Shown piece after piece: positions 1-8,880 of a stretch of DNA of 33,965 nucleotides. The stretch spans positions 1 through 33,965 of the forward strand of contig JABXJX010000012.1 in assembly GCA_013375375.1 (NCBI GenBank), written 5' to 3'. Each line of letters starts with the position of its first letter. Position 1 is the first letter of the stretch. Both the position numbers and the translations under genes were made by a program. The notes under the pieces were generated by a model. The model was not told where the DNA came from, made no database searches, and saw nothing but the letters and a program-made list of their open reading frames with translations. The DNA comes from Desulfobacterales bacterium. GTDB lineage: Bacteria; Desulfobacterota; Desulfobacteria; Desulfobacterales; C00003060.

Positions 1-524
1 TCTGGGTCTGCCTTAAACTTTTTGGCATTTACCTGAAAGTGGTCTCCCTGGACAAAAAGCGGACCTTCATATCCCTCTTTGATGGCCGCTGCCGTTACCA
101 CGCTAAGGTATTCAGCAGGTCGCTGGTCCGTGTATCCGATCTCAGAGCGAGCGATCTCAAAGATCAGCGCACCCACCCTGCGGGGAAGGGCGGCCCTAAA
201 GACGGCCCGAGCACTATCATAGGCTATTGCGCGCAGATTGATAGCAGGCACCGTAAAATTAACAGGCACTTCCCCTCGGCCACGGGCGGTATAGAGTTCA
301 TGAATGGATGCCGGATAAATCCCCAGCACCTGTCCCAACTCCCACAGGAGCCACCTCGCACAAGCCTGCTGGTCGTGGTCTCCAAAGACTGCGTTTTTGG
401 CCAGTGTGTCTACTGGTGTGCCGCGCAGTTTCTTGTCATCCGTAACCGACACCTTCCCATCATCTGCCATGGTTACCGAACCTCCAAGTTGCGCCAGCAA
501 GGCTTCCAATGCTTTTGAGCTCAT
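1..524 (-). CDS. Class II aldolase-like protein, N-terminal part (cut by window edge)
   Basis: The reading frame starts at an ATG at 524, preceded by a very strong ribosome site (AAGGAGGGG, 3 bases before ATG), and runs off the left edge after about 174 residues, so the C-terminal half is missing. Residues near 90-110 (VPAINLRAIAYDSARAVFRA), then FEIARSEIGYTDQRP and GPLFVQGDHFQ near the end, resemble the TIM-barrel aldolases related to class II fructose- or tagatose-bisphosphate aldolase; the GDH segment would correspond to a metal-ligand strand. The family is recalled from sequence style rather than from a search, so the substrate is unknown. The gene lies downstream of the helicase on the same strand, separated by about 110 bp of repeats. 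Confidence 0.72.
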   Translation of the reverse strand, partial: MSSKALEALLAQLGGSVTMADDGKVSVTDDKKLRGTPVDTLAKNAVFGDHDQQACARWLLWELGQVLGIYPASIHELYTARGRGEVPVNFTVPAINLRAIAYDSARAVFRAALPRRVGALIFEIARSEIGYTDQRPAEYLSVVTAAAIKEGYEGPLFVQGDHFQVNAKKFKADP

Positions 525-534
525 TTGCCCCTCC

Positions 535-574
535 TTGACGATTGATGATTGACGATTGAAAATAAGATTCAATC
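535..574. repeat. Short direct repeat plus hairpin downstream of uvrD-like gene
   Basis: TTGACGATTGA occurs twice with a 14-base period (535-545 and 549-559). A perfect 7-bp inverted repeat, GATTGAA/TTCAATC (554-560 and 568-574), follows with a 7-base loop. It lies between the helicase stop and the aldolase-like start. There is no T-run after the stem on the transcribed strand, so a terminator role is not supported. Confidence 0.5.
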
Positions 575-637
575 TTCAATTTCCGTTCCGATTCTAAATA
601 TCAGCTTCCGGGCAAAGAGGCAAGCCTTTCAGGGGCT

Positions 638-2623
638 TTATTGGCCATCTACCAAGGACCAGCGTTCAAGTGTTTCTTCGGGAATACCTTCAATAAATCT
701 GGAAGGCCTGGAAAAGACCATCCCCATGCCTCGCTCGTATGTGTTGATAGGGTAGGTGCAGTAAAAATTTTCCTTTGCCCGCGTAGCCGCCACATACATA
801 AGTCGAAGCTCTTCTTCCATTTCTTCATCACTGCGTGCGGCATAGGTTACAGGGAAGCGTCCCTCCAGGACCCATATGATAAATACTGTATGCCATTCAA
901 GCCCTTTGGCCGAATGAATGGTGGAAAGAACCAGTTGTTCATCCTCATAGTCAGTAGCCAGGATATCGTTTACACTGGCATTAGGGGGCTCAAGGGCCAT
1001 ATCAGAAAGGAAGTTTTCAAGATTCTGGTAGCGCTCCATAATCGTCAAGAGATGCTCCAGGTCTTTGGCACGCTTAGGATAGTCGTCATATTTTTTTTCC
1101 AAGATCGGCTCATAATAACGCATGAGACTGGCCCCAATCTCGACCAAGGGGAGATTGTTCCCATCAAGGCTTTCCAGTTTTTTTCTCAGTTTTTCAAAAG
1201 CCCCGGCATAACCGGGCTTTGTTTTTACGGCGGCCAGGCCTTTGATACCTATGCCGGACCTCGCGACGGCTTGAAATATCTCTTCTGTTGTCTTGGGACC
1301 GATTCTTTCTACCATGAGGAGAACGCGATGCCAGCTAACAACATCCAGGGGGTTTGCAAGTATTTTCAAGTGCGCAATAAGATCTTTGATATGGGCGGTT
1401 TCCATGAACTTGAATCCGCCCACCTTTACAAACGGAATGTTTCTCTGATTGAGCTCGATCTCCAGGTCAAAAGAGTGATAGCTGGCACGAAACAGGACCG
1501 CGATCTCATTGAGAGGGATTCCTTCCTCCCGGAGTTCAAGGATCCTTTGGCTCACGAATTGCGATTGCATCCGTTCATCTTCAGCGGCCACTAATGCCGG
1601 CACCGTATTGGATTGCTTTCGCGTGAAAAGGACCTTGGTGTACTTTTCTCGTGCACGTTCTATAATTACATTGGCAACATTCAGTATGGACTGGGTGCTC
1701 CGGTAGTTTTCTTCCAGCTTAATGATCTTTGTGCCCGGAAACATTGCGGGAAAGTCCATTATGTTGCGGAAGTTGGCTCCGCGAAAGGCATAGATGCTTT
1801 GAGAGTCGTCTCCCACCACCATGACGTTATTGTGGCCGGCGGCAAGGAGCCTGATAATATCAGCCTGAATCTTGTTCGTGTCCTGGTATTCGTCAACCAT
1901 TATGTAACGATAGGCTTGAGAAAGAGTTTCTTGCACATCCGGGTTCTTTTCGAGCAAGTCTCTCATGTGGATCAGGAGATCATCGTAATCCATCAGGAGA
2001 TTGTTCTGCTTATACGCCTGGTAAGCCTCATAGAGGCGGAGGAGATCCATAGTCTCTTTGGAGAAATGCGGATAGTCTTCAATGATGACTTCCTCGATGG
2101 GAACCGCCTTGTTTACAGCCTTGCTATATATGGTAGCGATGGTCTTCTTGCGGGGAAATCGGTGCTCTTTGCGGTTCAGCCCCATCCTGGTGCGCAGAAG
2201 ATTGATCGCGTCCTCTGCATCGGCCCGGTCCAGGATATTAAACCCTGAGTGAAAGCCTAACTTTTCCGCATATTTTCGCAGGGTCAAGTTGGCAAAGGAG
2301 TGGAACGTTCCGCCGGCGACTTTTTCGCAGCGATGGTCCAGGAGAGTTGCGGCCCTTCGGAGCATCTCCTGGGCTGCCTTGCGCGTAAAGGTCAGGAGCA
2401 GAATGGATGACGGAGGTATTCCTTCTTCAACCAGTCTGGCAACCCGGTATGTAAGGGTTCGGGTTTTGCCGCTTCCGGCCCCTGCAATCACAAGCAGGGG
2501 CCCCTGCAAAGTGGTCACGGCCTCATATTGGGCAGGATTCAGGGCTTCCCTATAAGGGATGGAGAAGGCCTTCTCTTCGGATCGGGGTTCGCCTGAGGCG
2601 GACTTGATGATGTAGCGTCTCAT
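638..2623 (-). CDS. UvrD/PcrA/Rep-family superfamily 1 DNA helicase
   Basis: A 661-residue ATP-dependent 3'-5' DNA helicase acting in repair or replication restart. Visible motifs in order: Walker A GAGSGKT (residues 48-54), the DEYQDTN Walker B box, GDDSQSIYAFRGA, ENYRSTQ, the STIHSAKGLEW motif and LMYVAATRAKENF near the C-terminus. The N-terminal LNPAQYEAV is the usual Q-motif region. Length is close to Rep and shorter than PcrA/UvrD (about 720-740), and the usual C-terminal extension is missing. The start has no clear ribosome site. The N-terminal leader before LNPAQ contains a palindromic 15-mer also found in the MITE-like element at 8881. Rep versus PcrA assignment is open. Confidence 0.95.
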   Translation of the reverse strand: MRRYIIKSASGEPRSEEKAFSIPYREALNPAQYEAVTTLQGPLLVIAGAGSGKTRTLTYRVARLVEEGIPPSSILLLTFTRKAAQEMLRRAATLLDHRCEKVAGGTFHSFANLTLRKYAEKLGFHSGFNILDRADAEDAINLLRTRMGLNRKEHRFPRKKTIATIYSKAVNKAVPIEEVIIEDYPHFSKETMDLLRLYEAYQAYKQNNLLMDYDDLLIHMRDLLEKNPDVQETLSQAYRYIMVDEYQDTNKIQADIIRLLAAGHNNVMVVGDDSQSIYAFRGANFRNIMDFPAMFPGTKIIKLEENYRSTQSILNVANVIIERAREKYTKVLFTRKQSNTVPALVAAEDERMQSQFVSQRILELREEGIPLNEIAVLFRASYHSFDLEIELNQRNIPFVKVGGFKFMETAHIKDLIAHLKILANPLDVVSWHRVLLMVERIGPKTTEEIFQAVARSGIGIKGLAAVKTKPGYAGAFEKLRKKLESLDGNNLPLVEIGASLMRYYEPILEKKYDDYPKRAKDLEHLLTIMERYQNLENFLSDMALEPPNASVNDILATDYEDEQLVLSTIHSAKGLEWHTVFIIWVLEGRFPVTYAARSDEEMEEELRLMYVAATRAKENFYCTYPINTYERGMGMVFSRPSRFIEGIPEETLERWSLVDGQ

Positions 2624-2656
2624 TAGATTTGCAAGGGGGAGTATGGGCTGTTGTTG

Positions 2657-2989
2657 TCAGCTGTTGGGAAGCGGTACAGTACTTTTGAAAACATGAAAAC
2701 AATATTCTAAGGACATTTGATCCCGAGGCGACAGATCTATGAATTCGACACCGATACCTTCCTTGATCACACGCGCAACCCGGGCCTTTACCTGAATAGC
2801 GTTCTTTTCGTGAGGAAGCTTTATGACAAGATCGACTTCATCTCCGATCTTGAACGGGGAAGTATCTTCGATCTGTATAAGTAGCCCGCCCATGCTAAGG
2901 TCGATCACTTTATTTAATCCTTGATGCCCCTTTATCGTCACAGGCAGGTAAAAATCTATTCTCGGATTTTTCCTTTCGGCTTTACCCAT
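2657..2989 (-). CDS. PilZ-domain protein (c-di-GMP binding)
   Basis: A 110-residue single-domain PilZ protein. The c-di-GMP binding signature is present: RKNPR (an RxxxR box) near the N-terminus and DLSMGG (D/NxSxxG) about 25 residues later. Such proteins transmit cyclic-di-GMP levels to motility, secretion or kinase partners. The ATG at 2989 is preferred because GAGG lies 9 bases upstream; a GTG at 3004 would add five residues. The gene is divergent from the hybrid kinase at 3250, so the two may respond to related signals, but this is inference. Confidence 0.88.
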   Translation of the reverse strand: MGKAERKNPRIDFYLPVTIKGHQGLNKVIDLSMGGLLIQIEDTSPFKIGDEVDLVIKLPHEKNAIQVKARVARVIKEGIGVEFIDLSPRDQMSLEYCFHVFKSTVPLPNS

Positions 2990-3187
2990 ATTCACATTCC
3001 TCACTACAATCAGCGTCTGTGGAACATCCCTTTGGCTCCAACCTCATGGAATTGTACTACCCAAGGCCATTTTATCTATCAAAAGTTATACTAATCTTGT
3101 CGAGATGTCAACATGCCCTGATAAAAACTCGTCTGCTATCAACGCAGCAAGCCGGAGGGAGGAGTCTGTTATCGGCACGTGAAGCTG

Positions 3188-3216
3188 TTGACCGATACAA
3201 TTATGTGTGGTATTAT
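3188..3216 (+). promoter_or_regulatory. Sigma-70-type promoter of hybrid kinase
   Basis: TTGACC (3188-3193), a 17-base spacer, then TATTAT (3211-3216). The predicted transcript start near 3223 lies just before the GGAG ribosome site (3237-3240) and ATG at 3250. This also argues against any upstream start codon in the same frame. Confidence 0.65.
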
Positions 3217-3249
3217 TATATCTTATCTCCCTTTTTGGAGAAACATAAA

Positions 3250-4992
3250 ATGAAAGATGAAGACAAGACGAAAAAACAGCTTATTGACGAACTGTTGAAA
3301 GCCAGACGGCAATTAAAGGAATATTCCGAGATGCTTGCCATGGTACCTGATATTGTTTACAGGATAGACGCTGATGGGCATTTTCTCTATATAAATAGCA
3401 CTGTTAGAGATTTAGGCTATTCCCCTGAGGAATTGACAGGGAAACATTTTAGCCAAATTATACATCCTGCTGATGTCGCATGTGTGAGCCGTGCCGCTGT
3501 TTTGCAGAGATATAAGGAAGAGATAACCGGAGATAAAAACGCACCGAAACTTTTTGATGAAAGAAGAACCGGAAGAAGGGTAACAAAAAGTCTTCTTGTT
3601 CGGTTAATACAAAAGGACTGGAGAAAAGATGAAGATTCACAGAGCATTAAAGATTCAAAAACAATGTATGGAGAAGTGGTGGCAAGCGGACAATACGATG
3701 CAGCGCCAAGTCGAAAGGATAAAACTTTTCTTGGGACTGTGGGAACTATCCGAGACACCGAAGGGCGGAAGCACGTTGAGGGACACCGGGCAACAGTGGG
3801 AATCATAAGGAACATCACGGAACGAAAACTATTTGAACAACAGAAAGAACAATTTCAAGAACAATTGCAGCAATCACGTAAAATGGAAGCTGTCGGAGAA
3901 CTTGCAGCCGGGATTGCCCATGGCTTTAACAACCTACTCATGGCGATTCAGGGAAATGTCTCTTTGATTCTTTTAGACATTGATTCCACGCACCCTATTT
4001 ATGAAAGGCTAAAGAAAGTTGAAAGACATGTTCAAAGCGCATCGAAACTGACCGGACAGCTTCTTGGATATGCCAGGAAGGGTAGATATGAGGTCAAACC
4101 AATTGACCTGAACCAAGTAGTGGAAGAGAGTTCTGAAGCCTTTGGAAGTGCCAGAAAGGAAATTACGATTCACCAAGAGCTTGCCGGGGACTTATTTGCA
4201 ATAGAGGCAGACCAGGGGCAGGTTGAGCAGGTCCTGTTGAATCTGTGTCTCAATGCCGCAGATGCCATGCCTGGTGGCGGGAACCTTATCTTGAAAACCA
4301 TGAATACGACACACAAGGATATGAGAGGCAAGCGATATGATCCAAATCCGGGCAATTACGTCCTGTTAACAGTCACCGACACGGGTATGGGTATGGATAA
4401 AGAAATCATAGAGCGTATTTTTGATCCGTTTTTTACGACCAAGGAGATGGGCCAGGGCACCGGCCTTGGTCTGGCTTCTGCTTATGGTATCATCAAGAGC
4501 CATGGCGGGTATATTGATGTCGATTCCAAGAAAGGGGAAGGGACCACTTTCAGTATTTATCTCCCTGCATCAGAGAGAAAGGGCCTAAAGGCTGTCAAAA
4601 CTGTTGAGCGACTTGTTCAGGGAACCGGAACTGTTCTCCTGGTAGACGATGAAGATGTGATCCTGGAAATAGGCCGCGAGTTGTTGGAGGCGTTGGGATA
4701 CAGGGTACTGTTAGCTGAGGACGGAAAAGAAGCGGTCGAAGTTTATAGGAAAGATCAGGATGGTATAGACATCATTATTCTGGACATGGTGATGCCGGAT
4801 ATGGGTGGTGGTGAGGCCTATGACCGGATGAAGGAGATCAACCCGGATGTAAAGGTCTTGCTTTCAAGCGGGTACAGCATTGATGGTGAAGCCACTGAGA
4901 TATTGGAACGAGGCTGTGATGGTTTTATTCAGAAACCGTTTAATATAAAGGAGCTGTCCGGGAAAATCAGGGAGATTCTGGGAAAGGAATAG
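3250..4992 (+). CDS. Hybrid sensor histidine kinase (PAS-HisKA-HATPase-REC)
   Basis: A 580-residue cytoplasmic hybrid kinase. The start is ATG 3250, with GGAG 9 bases upstream and a good promoter at 3188; the frame stays open upstream to 3019, but that part precedes the promoter. Domains: PAS from about residue 28 ([16 protein letters not shown]) with a low-complexity charged insert, ending in [10 protein letters not shown]; the HisKA box [10 protein letters not shown] with the phospho-accepting His; the N box [27 protein letters not shown] of the ATPase; and a C-terminal receiver with LVDDED, phospho-Asp in [10 protein letters not shown] and the final QKPF lysine. The H box has HGFNN instead of the usual HDFNN. 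There is no transmembrane segment or DNA-binding output, so the partner is unknown. Confidence 0.93.
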   Translation: MKDEDKTKKQLIDELLKARRQLKEYSEMLAMVPDIVYRIDADGHFLYINSTVRDLGYSPEELTGKHFSQIIHPADVACVSRAAVLQRYKEEITGDKNAPKLFDERRTGRRVTKSLLVRLIQKDWRKDEDSQSIKDSKTMYGEVVASGQYDAAPSRKDKTFLGTVGTIRDTEGRKHVEGHRATVGIIRNITERKLFEQQKEQFQEQLQQSRKMEAVGELAAGIAHGFNNLLMAIQGNVSLILLDIDSTHPIYERLKKVERHVQSASKLTGQLLGYARKGRYEVKPIDLNQVVEESSEAFGSARKEITIHQELAGDLFAIEADQGQVEQVLLNLCLNAADAMPGGGNLILKTMNTTHKDMRGKRYDPNPGNYVLLTVTDTGMGMDKEIIERIFDPFFTTKEMGQGTGLGLASAYGIIKSHGGYIDVDSKKGEGTTFSIYLPASERKGLKAVKTVERLVQGTGTVLLVDDEDVILEIGRELLEALGYRVLLAEDGKEAVEVYRKDQDGIDIIILDMVMPDMGGGEAYDRMKEINPDVKVLLSSGYSIDGEATEILERGCDGFIQKPFNIKELSGKIREILGKE

Positions 4993-5114
4993 ACTTTTCT
5001 TCCAGATTGTGAATGCGCTATCCCAAAAGGCGACCTTTGTGAACCGCAAAAGCGAGCGTATTCCCCGCAACTCGTGGCAGGGGTCTTCAATGGTGAACTT
5101 GCTAAGGAGAGCCG

Positions 5115-6353
5115 TTAGAATAGAATAACCTTCACAGGGGCCCCCTTGTCCAAACCTTCTGAGTTTGTGTCGATCCTAACGAGCCCGTCCGCTTTCACCA
5201 TGGTGTGGATCAGGCCGGATTTGCCCAGAATCGGTTCGGCATAGACCTGGTTTTGTTGATGTACAAGCTTCACGCGCACATAATCCTCTCGGCCCTGGAC
5301 CGATGCCAGGTTCCGGCTCAACACAGCGGAGACCTCGTGTGTTGTGCCTATCCGGTTTTTGGAAAGTCCGTTTATCGCCTCAAGCATTGGGCGAACCATT
5401 ACATGGAAAACGACCATGGCCGATGCGACCTGTCCGGGAAGACCCCAGATTGCCTTTTGCTTGCTACGGGCCAAGATGGTGGGCTTTCCCGGACTGATTG
5501 AAACACCATGAACCAAGATTTCGGCATCGGTGAAACCTTGAATCACGTCTATGGTGAAATCACGGGAGCCCACCGAACTGCCGCCTGAAATCAAGACCAT
5601 ATCGGCCTCGACAAGGGCTTTTTTACAGAGGCCATGCAACTCATCAAGGTCGTCCCCTGCAATTCCAAGATAGAGAGGAACCCCGCCTGAGAGCCTGACA
5701 AGGCCTGTGAGAGTATGGGCATTGACGTCACGCAGTTGGGAAAGCCCCGGGGTTTGTTCAATAGGTACAATTTCATCGCCGGACGAGATGATGGCTACAA
5801 CGGGCTGCTTGTAGACCTGGACGCGGGTCTCACCAAGGGCCGCCAAGACCCCCATTTCCTGAGGGCGTATGCGGTTGCCCTTTGATAGGATCTTCTTCCC
5901 CTTTTGAAAGTCTTCACCGATCTCTGTGACATGCTGTAACGGAGCGGCGCTCTTAAATATTTCAAGGGTGTGCTCATCAAGGGTCTGGGCATGTTCCACC
6001 ATAACCACGCTATCTGCCCCCTCGGGGAGCATACCGCCCGTGGTGATTCGAACCACTTCCCCGGCATTCACCGAAACCGTGGGCACCTTCCCCATTTCAA
6101 TGGTCCCGATGATTGTAAGAAGAGCCGGCATGTTCTCTGAAGCGCCGAATGTCGATCGAGCTTGGACTGCGTAGCCGTCCATGGTCGAACGGTTGAATTC
6201 CGGAAGATCGATTTTGGAGATAACATCCCGGGATAGAATGCGGCCGTCAGACTGATTTAATGGCAGGATCTCTTCATTGACGCATGGAAAGGTGTGAATC
6301 AATTCGAGTACTGTTTCCAAGGAGGTCACTTTAAAAAACTCCCTGTCGGTCAT
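5115..6353 (-). CDS. moeA: Molybdopterin molybdenumtransferase MoeA
   Basis: A 412-residue MoeA/Glp-family protein that inserts molybdate (or tungstate) into adenylated molybdopterin. Recognisable segments: LPEFNRSTMDGYAV, VRITTGGMLPEGADSVVM, the RPQEMGVLAALG strand, ISSGDEIVP, SGGSSVGSRDF (the MoCF-biosynthesis fold substrate loop) and GVSISPGKPT, then a C-terminal beta-barrel (domain IV) to the end. Length matches the family. Its ATG overlaps the fdhD stop as ATGA, indicating translational coupling in moaC-fdhD-moeA. Confidence 0.96.
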   Translation of the reverse strand: MTDREFFKVTSLETVLELIHTFPCVNEEILPLNQSDGRILSRDVISKIDLPEFNRSTMDGYAVQARSTFGASENMPALLTIIGTIEMGKVPTVSVNAGEVVRITTGGMLPEGADSVVMVEHAQTLDEHTLEIFKSAAPLQHVTEIGEDFQKGKKILSKGNRIRPQEMGVLAALGETRVQVYKQPVVAIISSGDEIVPIEQTPGLSQLRDVNAHTLTGLVRLSGGVPLYLGIAGDDLDELHGLCKKALVEADMVLISGGSSVGSRDFTIDVIQGFTDAEILVHGVSISPGKPTILARSKQKAIWGLPGQVASAMVVFHVMVRPMLEAINGLSKNRIGTTHEVSAVLSRNLASVQGREDYVRVKLVHQQNQVYAEPILGKSGLIHTMVKADGLVRIDTNSEGLDKGAPVKVILF

Positions 6354-7135
6354 AAGCCTGCTATTCTTCCTCCGTGGTTGTAGACGACCATACTTCCTTG
6401 TCGTACCCGACCGATGAGTGTCATGTTGGTTCTTCGGGCAAGGTCAATGGAGAATCTCGTTGCAGCAGAGTTGGATACAAGGATGGATACGCCTAACCGT
6501 ATGGCCTTCAAGAGAATCTCCGAGGCGACACGTCCGGTAGAGACGATGAGTTTGTCTTCGGTAGGGATATTATCCAAGAAGCATTGGCCGCAAATCATGT
6601 CAATGGCATTGTGCCTCCCTATGTCTTCTCGAAAGATAAGGATCTTTTCCGGGGTGGCGAGCAATGCGTTATGGCATCCCCCGGTAGCCATGTAAAGGGT
6701 TGAGCGTTCGTGTAGCTCGGCCACCAGCGCCAGGATCTGCTCCGGTGTCACTGTAAGCCTTGTTGTAATAGTTGTGGAAGAGATGGTTTCTACATTGCGC
6801 CCGAAATTTGTCCCCTTTCCGCATCCGGATGTAATTGAGCGCTGTAAGGGCTGGAGCTTGAATGGATCGTGAGAAGTCTCAACGTGCACCATAAGCCTTT
6901 CGGGTTCTTCTTCAACGCGTATATCCTTTAATTGTTTACGATCCGTAATGAGCCCGTCGGATTTTAAGAATCCCACGGCTAAAAATTTGGGGTGCTTTCC
7001 TGTACACAGCAGGGTGACAACCTCATGACCGTTAAGCCGGATGGTTAATGGAACCTCCTGAATGGCCGTTACCCGGCCCTGACGGAAATTGCCTTCCGAA
7101 AATTCGGCCACATCATAGGTAAGAGCATCCTTCAT
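6350..7135 (-). CDS. fdhD: Formate dehydrogenase accessory sulfurtransferase FdhD
   Basis: A 261-residue FdhD, which passes sulfur from a cysteine desulfurase to the molybdenum cofactor before its insertion into formate dehydrogenase. The start is ATG 7135, overlapping the moaC stop as ATGA; an upstream in-frame ATG lies inside moaC and is not preferred. Seen: GFLKSDGLI, the catalytic region TSGCGKGTNF with Cys105, and the conserved FREDIGRHNAID segment, then STGRVASEIL. The classical second cysteine of CxxC is Gly108 here, leaving one cysteine in the loop. The context predicts a formate dehydrogenase elsewhere in the genome. Confidence 0.95.
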   Translation of the reverse strand: MKDALTYDVAEFSEGNFRQGRVTAIQEVPLTIRLNGHEVVTLLCTGKHPKFLAVGFLKSDGLITDRKQLKDIRVEEEPERLMVHVETSHDPFKLQPLQRSITSGCGKGTNFGRNVETISSTTITTRLTVTPEQILALVAELHERSTLYMATGGCHNALLATPEKILIFREDIGRHNAIDMICGQCFLDNIPTEDKLIVSTGRVASEILLKAIRLGVSILVSNSAATRFSIDLARRTNMTLIGRVRQGSMVVYNHGGRIAGL

Positions 7136-7614
7136 GATGATTCCCTTACAAAGGTGCCGCTCTTTCCCCCTGATTTTTTGAGGAGGCAAACATCAGAGAT
7201 GGACATGGCGCGATCATATGACTTGCACATATCGTAGATAGTCAAGGCGGCGACGGATACCGCTGTGAGGGCTTCCATCTCCACCCCTGTCTGCCCGACC
7301 ACACGCACGACCGATTCTATCCGGATACTGTGATTGTTCTCATCGGGCGTGAAGTCGACCTGCACGTGGGTTATCAAGAGGGGGTGACACATTGGAATGA
7401 GTTCCGCGGTCCTTTTTGCGGCCATAATCCCTGCGATGCGCGCGGTCTTCAGGACATTCCCCTTTTTTACCTTTTGTTCTTTGATCAGATCAAATGTCTC
7501 GGGCTGCATGGTAATAACACCATGGGCCGTTGCCTCCCGGACCGTTGCAGCCTTTTCGGATACATCGACCATGCGAACCCTTCCTTCCTCGTCAAGATGT
7601 GTGAATGTCGGCAT
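7132..7614 (-). CDS. moaC: Cyclic pyranopterin monophosphate synthase MoaC
   Basis: A 160-residue MoaC, which converts the MoaA product (3',8-cyclo-GTP) to cyclic pyranopterin monophosphate. Family features: MVDVSEKAATVREATAHG near the N-terminus, KKGNVLKTARIAGIMAAKRTAELIPMCHPL in the middle, GVEMEALTAVSVAALTIYDMCK with the catalytic Lys/Asp region, and the C-terminal GGKSGTF. Length is as expected. It is the first gene of the ATGA-coupled moaC-fdhD-moeA run. No moaA or moaD is in the window. Confidence 0.97.
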   Translation of the reverse strand: MPTFTHLDEEGRVRMVDVSEKAATVREATAHGVITMQPETFDLIKEQKVKKGNVLKTARIAGIMAAKRTAELIPMCHPLLITHVQVDFTPDENNHSIRIESVVRVVGQTGVEMEALTAVSVAALTIYDMCKSYDRAMSISDVCLLKKSGGKSGTFVRESS

Positions 7615-7633
7615 AAGCTTCCTTTCGAGTTAA

Positions 7634-7687
7634 CGTTTACGGTCTATCGGTTACGCTGCTCGTTACGTTTAACGGCTATCGGTTGCG
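7634..7687. repeat. Two imperfect 22-bp direct repeats between moaC and moaE-like
   Basis: A 22-base unit (7634-7655) recurs almost unchanged at 7666-7687; both have a CGTTTA start, a CTATCGGTT core and a CG end. Further down (about 7739-7785) are partial reverse copies (CGTAAACCG, CACGCAACCG). This 200-bp gap contains no convincing gene and looks like a degenerate intergenic repeat patch. Confidence 0.5.
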
Positions 7688-7832
7688 TCATTTTTCAAAA
7701 TCTTGGCCCAGACCGGGTTTTTCTCTGCGGGCCATTTGACGTAAACCGAGCACCGACACGAGCCACGCAACCGCAACCCTTTGACGAATACTTGCAAGGC
7801 AGCAAATCGAGTTGCAGAATCGCCGCGCAATT

Positions 7833-8189
7833 TTATATAAAGTGTTCTGTCTTACTGGTGACCTGTTTTTTAATGGCATTCAAGGTGTCCTCCAGAACCG
7901 GAATGACACGGTCTCGAAAGTTACCGGCCACCACTATAAACATGACGTCATCACCGACCTTAAGCGATCCTTCCTGAATCTCCACCAGTATCTCTACGAT
8001 GCCAGGCCTCTCTCTTTGTTCAGCAAGGATGTTGTCCAGGGCCTTGCGATCAACCGTAAGGGTCAGACCTGAAACGCGCTGTCCGTCCCGGGAAGTCCCC
8101 CGCACCACCCCGTTATGACACAGGATCATTCCAACTTTGGCATAGTCAGTGTGGGATTTGATCTTGTCGATTAAGGCGCTAAGTTCCAT
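7833..8189 (-). CDS. MoaE-like molybdopterin synthase large subunit, short form
   Basis: A 118-residue protein starting at ATG 8189 (GGAG 8 bases upstream). The fold-type match is to MoaE: VGMILCHNGVVRGTSRDGQRVSGLTLTV resembles the MoaE N-terminal segment, and LKVGDDVMFIVVAGNFRDRVIPVLEDTLNAIKK corresponds to the VGD...HR...YLK region. Canonical MoaE is about 150 residues and ends with a WKKE/WKRE segment carrying a catalytic lysine; here the protein stops after SKTEHFI, so that part is missing. It may be a working divergent MoaE or a paralogue with another role. It is divergent from mobB and probably co-directed with moaC. Confidence 0.75.
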   Translation of the reverse strand: MELSALIDKIKSHTDYAKVGMILCHNGVVRGTSRDGQRVSGLTLTVDRKALDNILAEQRERPGIVEILVEIQEGSLKVGDDVMFIVVAGNFRDRVIPVLEDTLNAIKKQVTSKTEHFI

Positions 8190-8225
8190 ATTGCTTTCTC
8201 CATTTTGCGACATTCTAACAAGTTG

Positions 8226-8252
8226 AATATATGTAAATAGTTGAAAAGTCAA
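8226..8252 (-). promoter_or_regulatory. Possible promoter of moaE-like/moaC run
   Basis: On the minus strand TTGACT (8247-8252) is followed, after a short 15-base spacer, by TATATT (8226-8231). The expected transcript start near 8219 leaves a 30-base leader to ATG 8189. The spacing is below optimum, so this is tentative. Confidence 0.35.
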
Positions 8253-8367
8253 TATCCTTCCCGCCATTGGAACAATTAAGCTTTATTTGGCATATTTCCC
8301 CTTGACAAGGCGAAAGAATATCAATAGCGTTATTTTTCTTTAATTCTTTAATAACCTGAAGTCAAAA

Positions 8368-8880
8368 ATGAATATATCATCACCTCCGATTGTGTCGATT
8401 GTAGGAAAATCAGAAGCTGGGAAAACAACCCTTGTAGAAAGGCTCGTCTCTGAACTGAGAGTGAGAGGGTATTGCATTGGCACGATCAAGCATAATGTGC
8501 ATGGTTTTGATATTGACCATGAAGGCAAGGACAGCTGGCGTCACAAACAGGCAGGCGCCCATACAGTGGCTGTCTCATCGTCCAAGAAGGTGGCTGTTGT
8601 CAAGGATGTTGAGACTGAAGAGACCCTTGACGGTCTCGCCTCAAAATACTTCCAGGACGTGGACATCATCTTGACCGAGGGATACAAGAAAAAACAGAGG
8701 CCTAAGATAGAGGTTTTTCGGGGCCAGGTACATGAGACGCCCCTCTGTAAAGGGGACAAGCACCTGATGGTCTTTGTCTCTGATATTGACCTTGATATGG
8801 GTGTGCCTCGTTTTGAGCTGAACGATATAAAAGGCTTGGGCGACTTTGTGGAAAAAAGGTTTTTGATGAAGTCATTCTAA
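8368..8880 (+). CDS. mobB: Molybdopterin-guanine dinucleotide biosynthesis adapter MobB
   Basis: A 170-residue P-loop GTPase that assists MobA in making the guanine-dinucleotide form of the cofactor. Walker A is GKSEAGKTTL (residues about 13-22). The family signature IKHNVHGFDIDHEGKDSWRHKQAGA follows, then ILTEGYKK and the C-terminal FVSDIDL. The stop codon TAA directly abuts the left end of a MITE-like element. It is transcribed towards mobA. A TTGACA lies at 8302-8307 but no good -10 follows at normal spacing. Confidence 0.96.
   Translation: MNISSPPIVSIVGKSEAGKTTLVERLVSELRVRGYCIGTIKHNVHGFDIDHEGKDSWRHKQAGAHTVAVSSSKKVAVVKDVETEETLDGLASKYFQDVDIILTEGYKKKQRPKIEVFRGQVHETPLCKGDKHLMVFVSDIDLDMGVPRFELNDIKGLGDFVEKRFLMKSF

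Noticed and set aside
39-518. Plus-strand ORF of 159 codons
   Set aside because: Antisense of the aldolase-like gene, which has a strong ribosome site and aldolase-like segments; the plus-strand product shows no recognisable features.
641-1594. Plus-strand ORF of 317 codons over the helicase
   Set aside because: Lies fully antisense to the UvrD-like gene and shows no motif; a shadow of high GC codon use.
3019-3249. Longer N-terminus for the hybrid kinase
   Set aside because: The segment lies before the TTGACC/TATTAT promoter and lacks a ribosome site; ATG 3250 has one.
8190-8367. Molybdenum-cofactor riboswitch upstream of mobB or moaE-like
   Set aside because: The gap shows no compact multi-helix pattern that I could fold by eye, and such riboswitches usually precede moaA or transporters.
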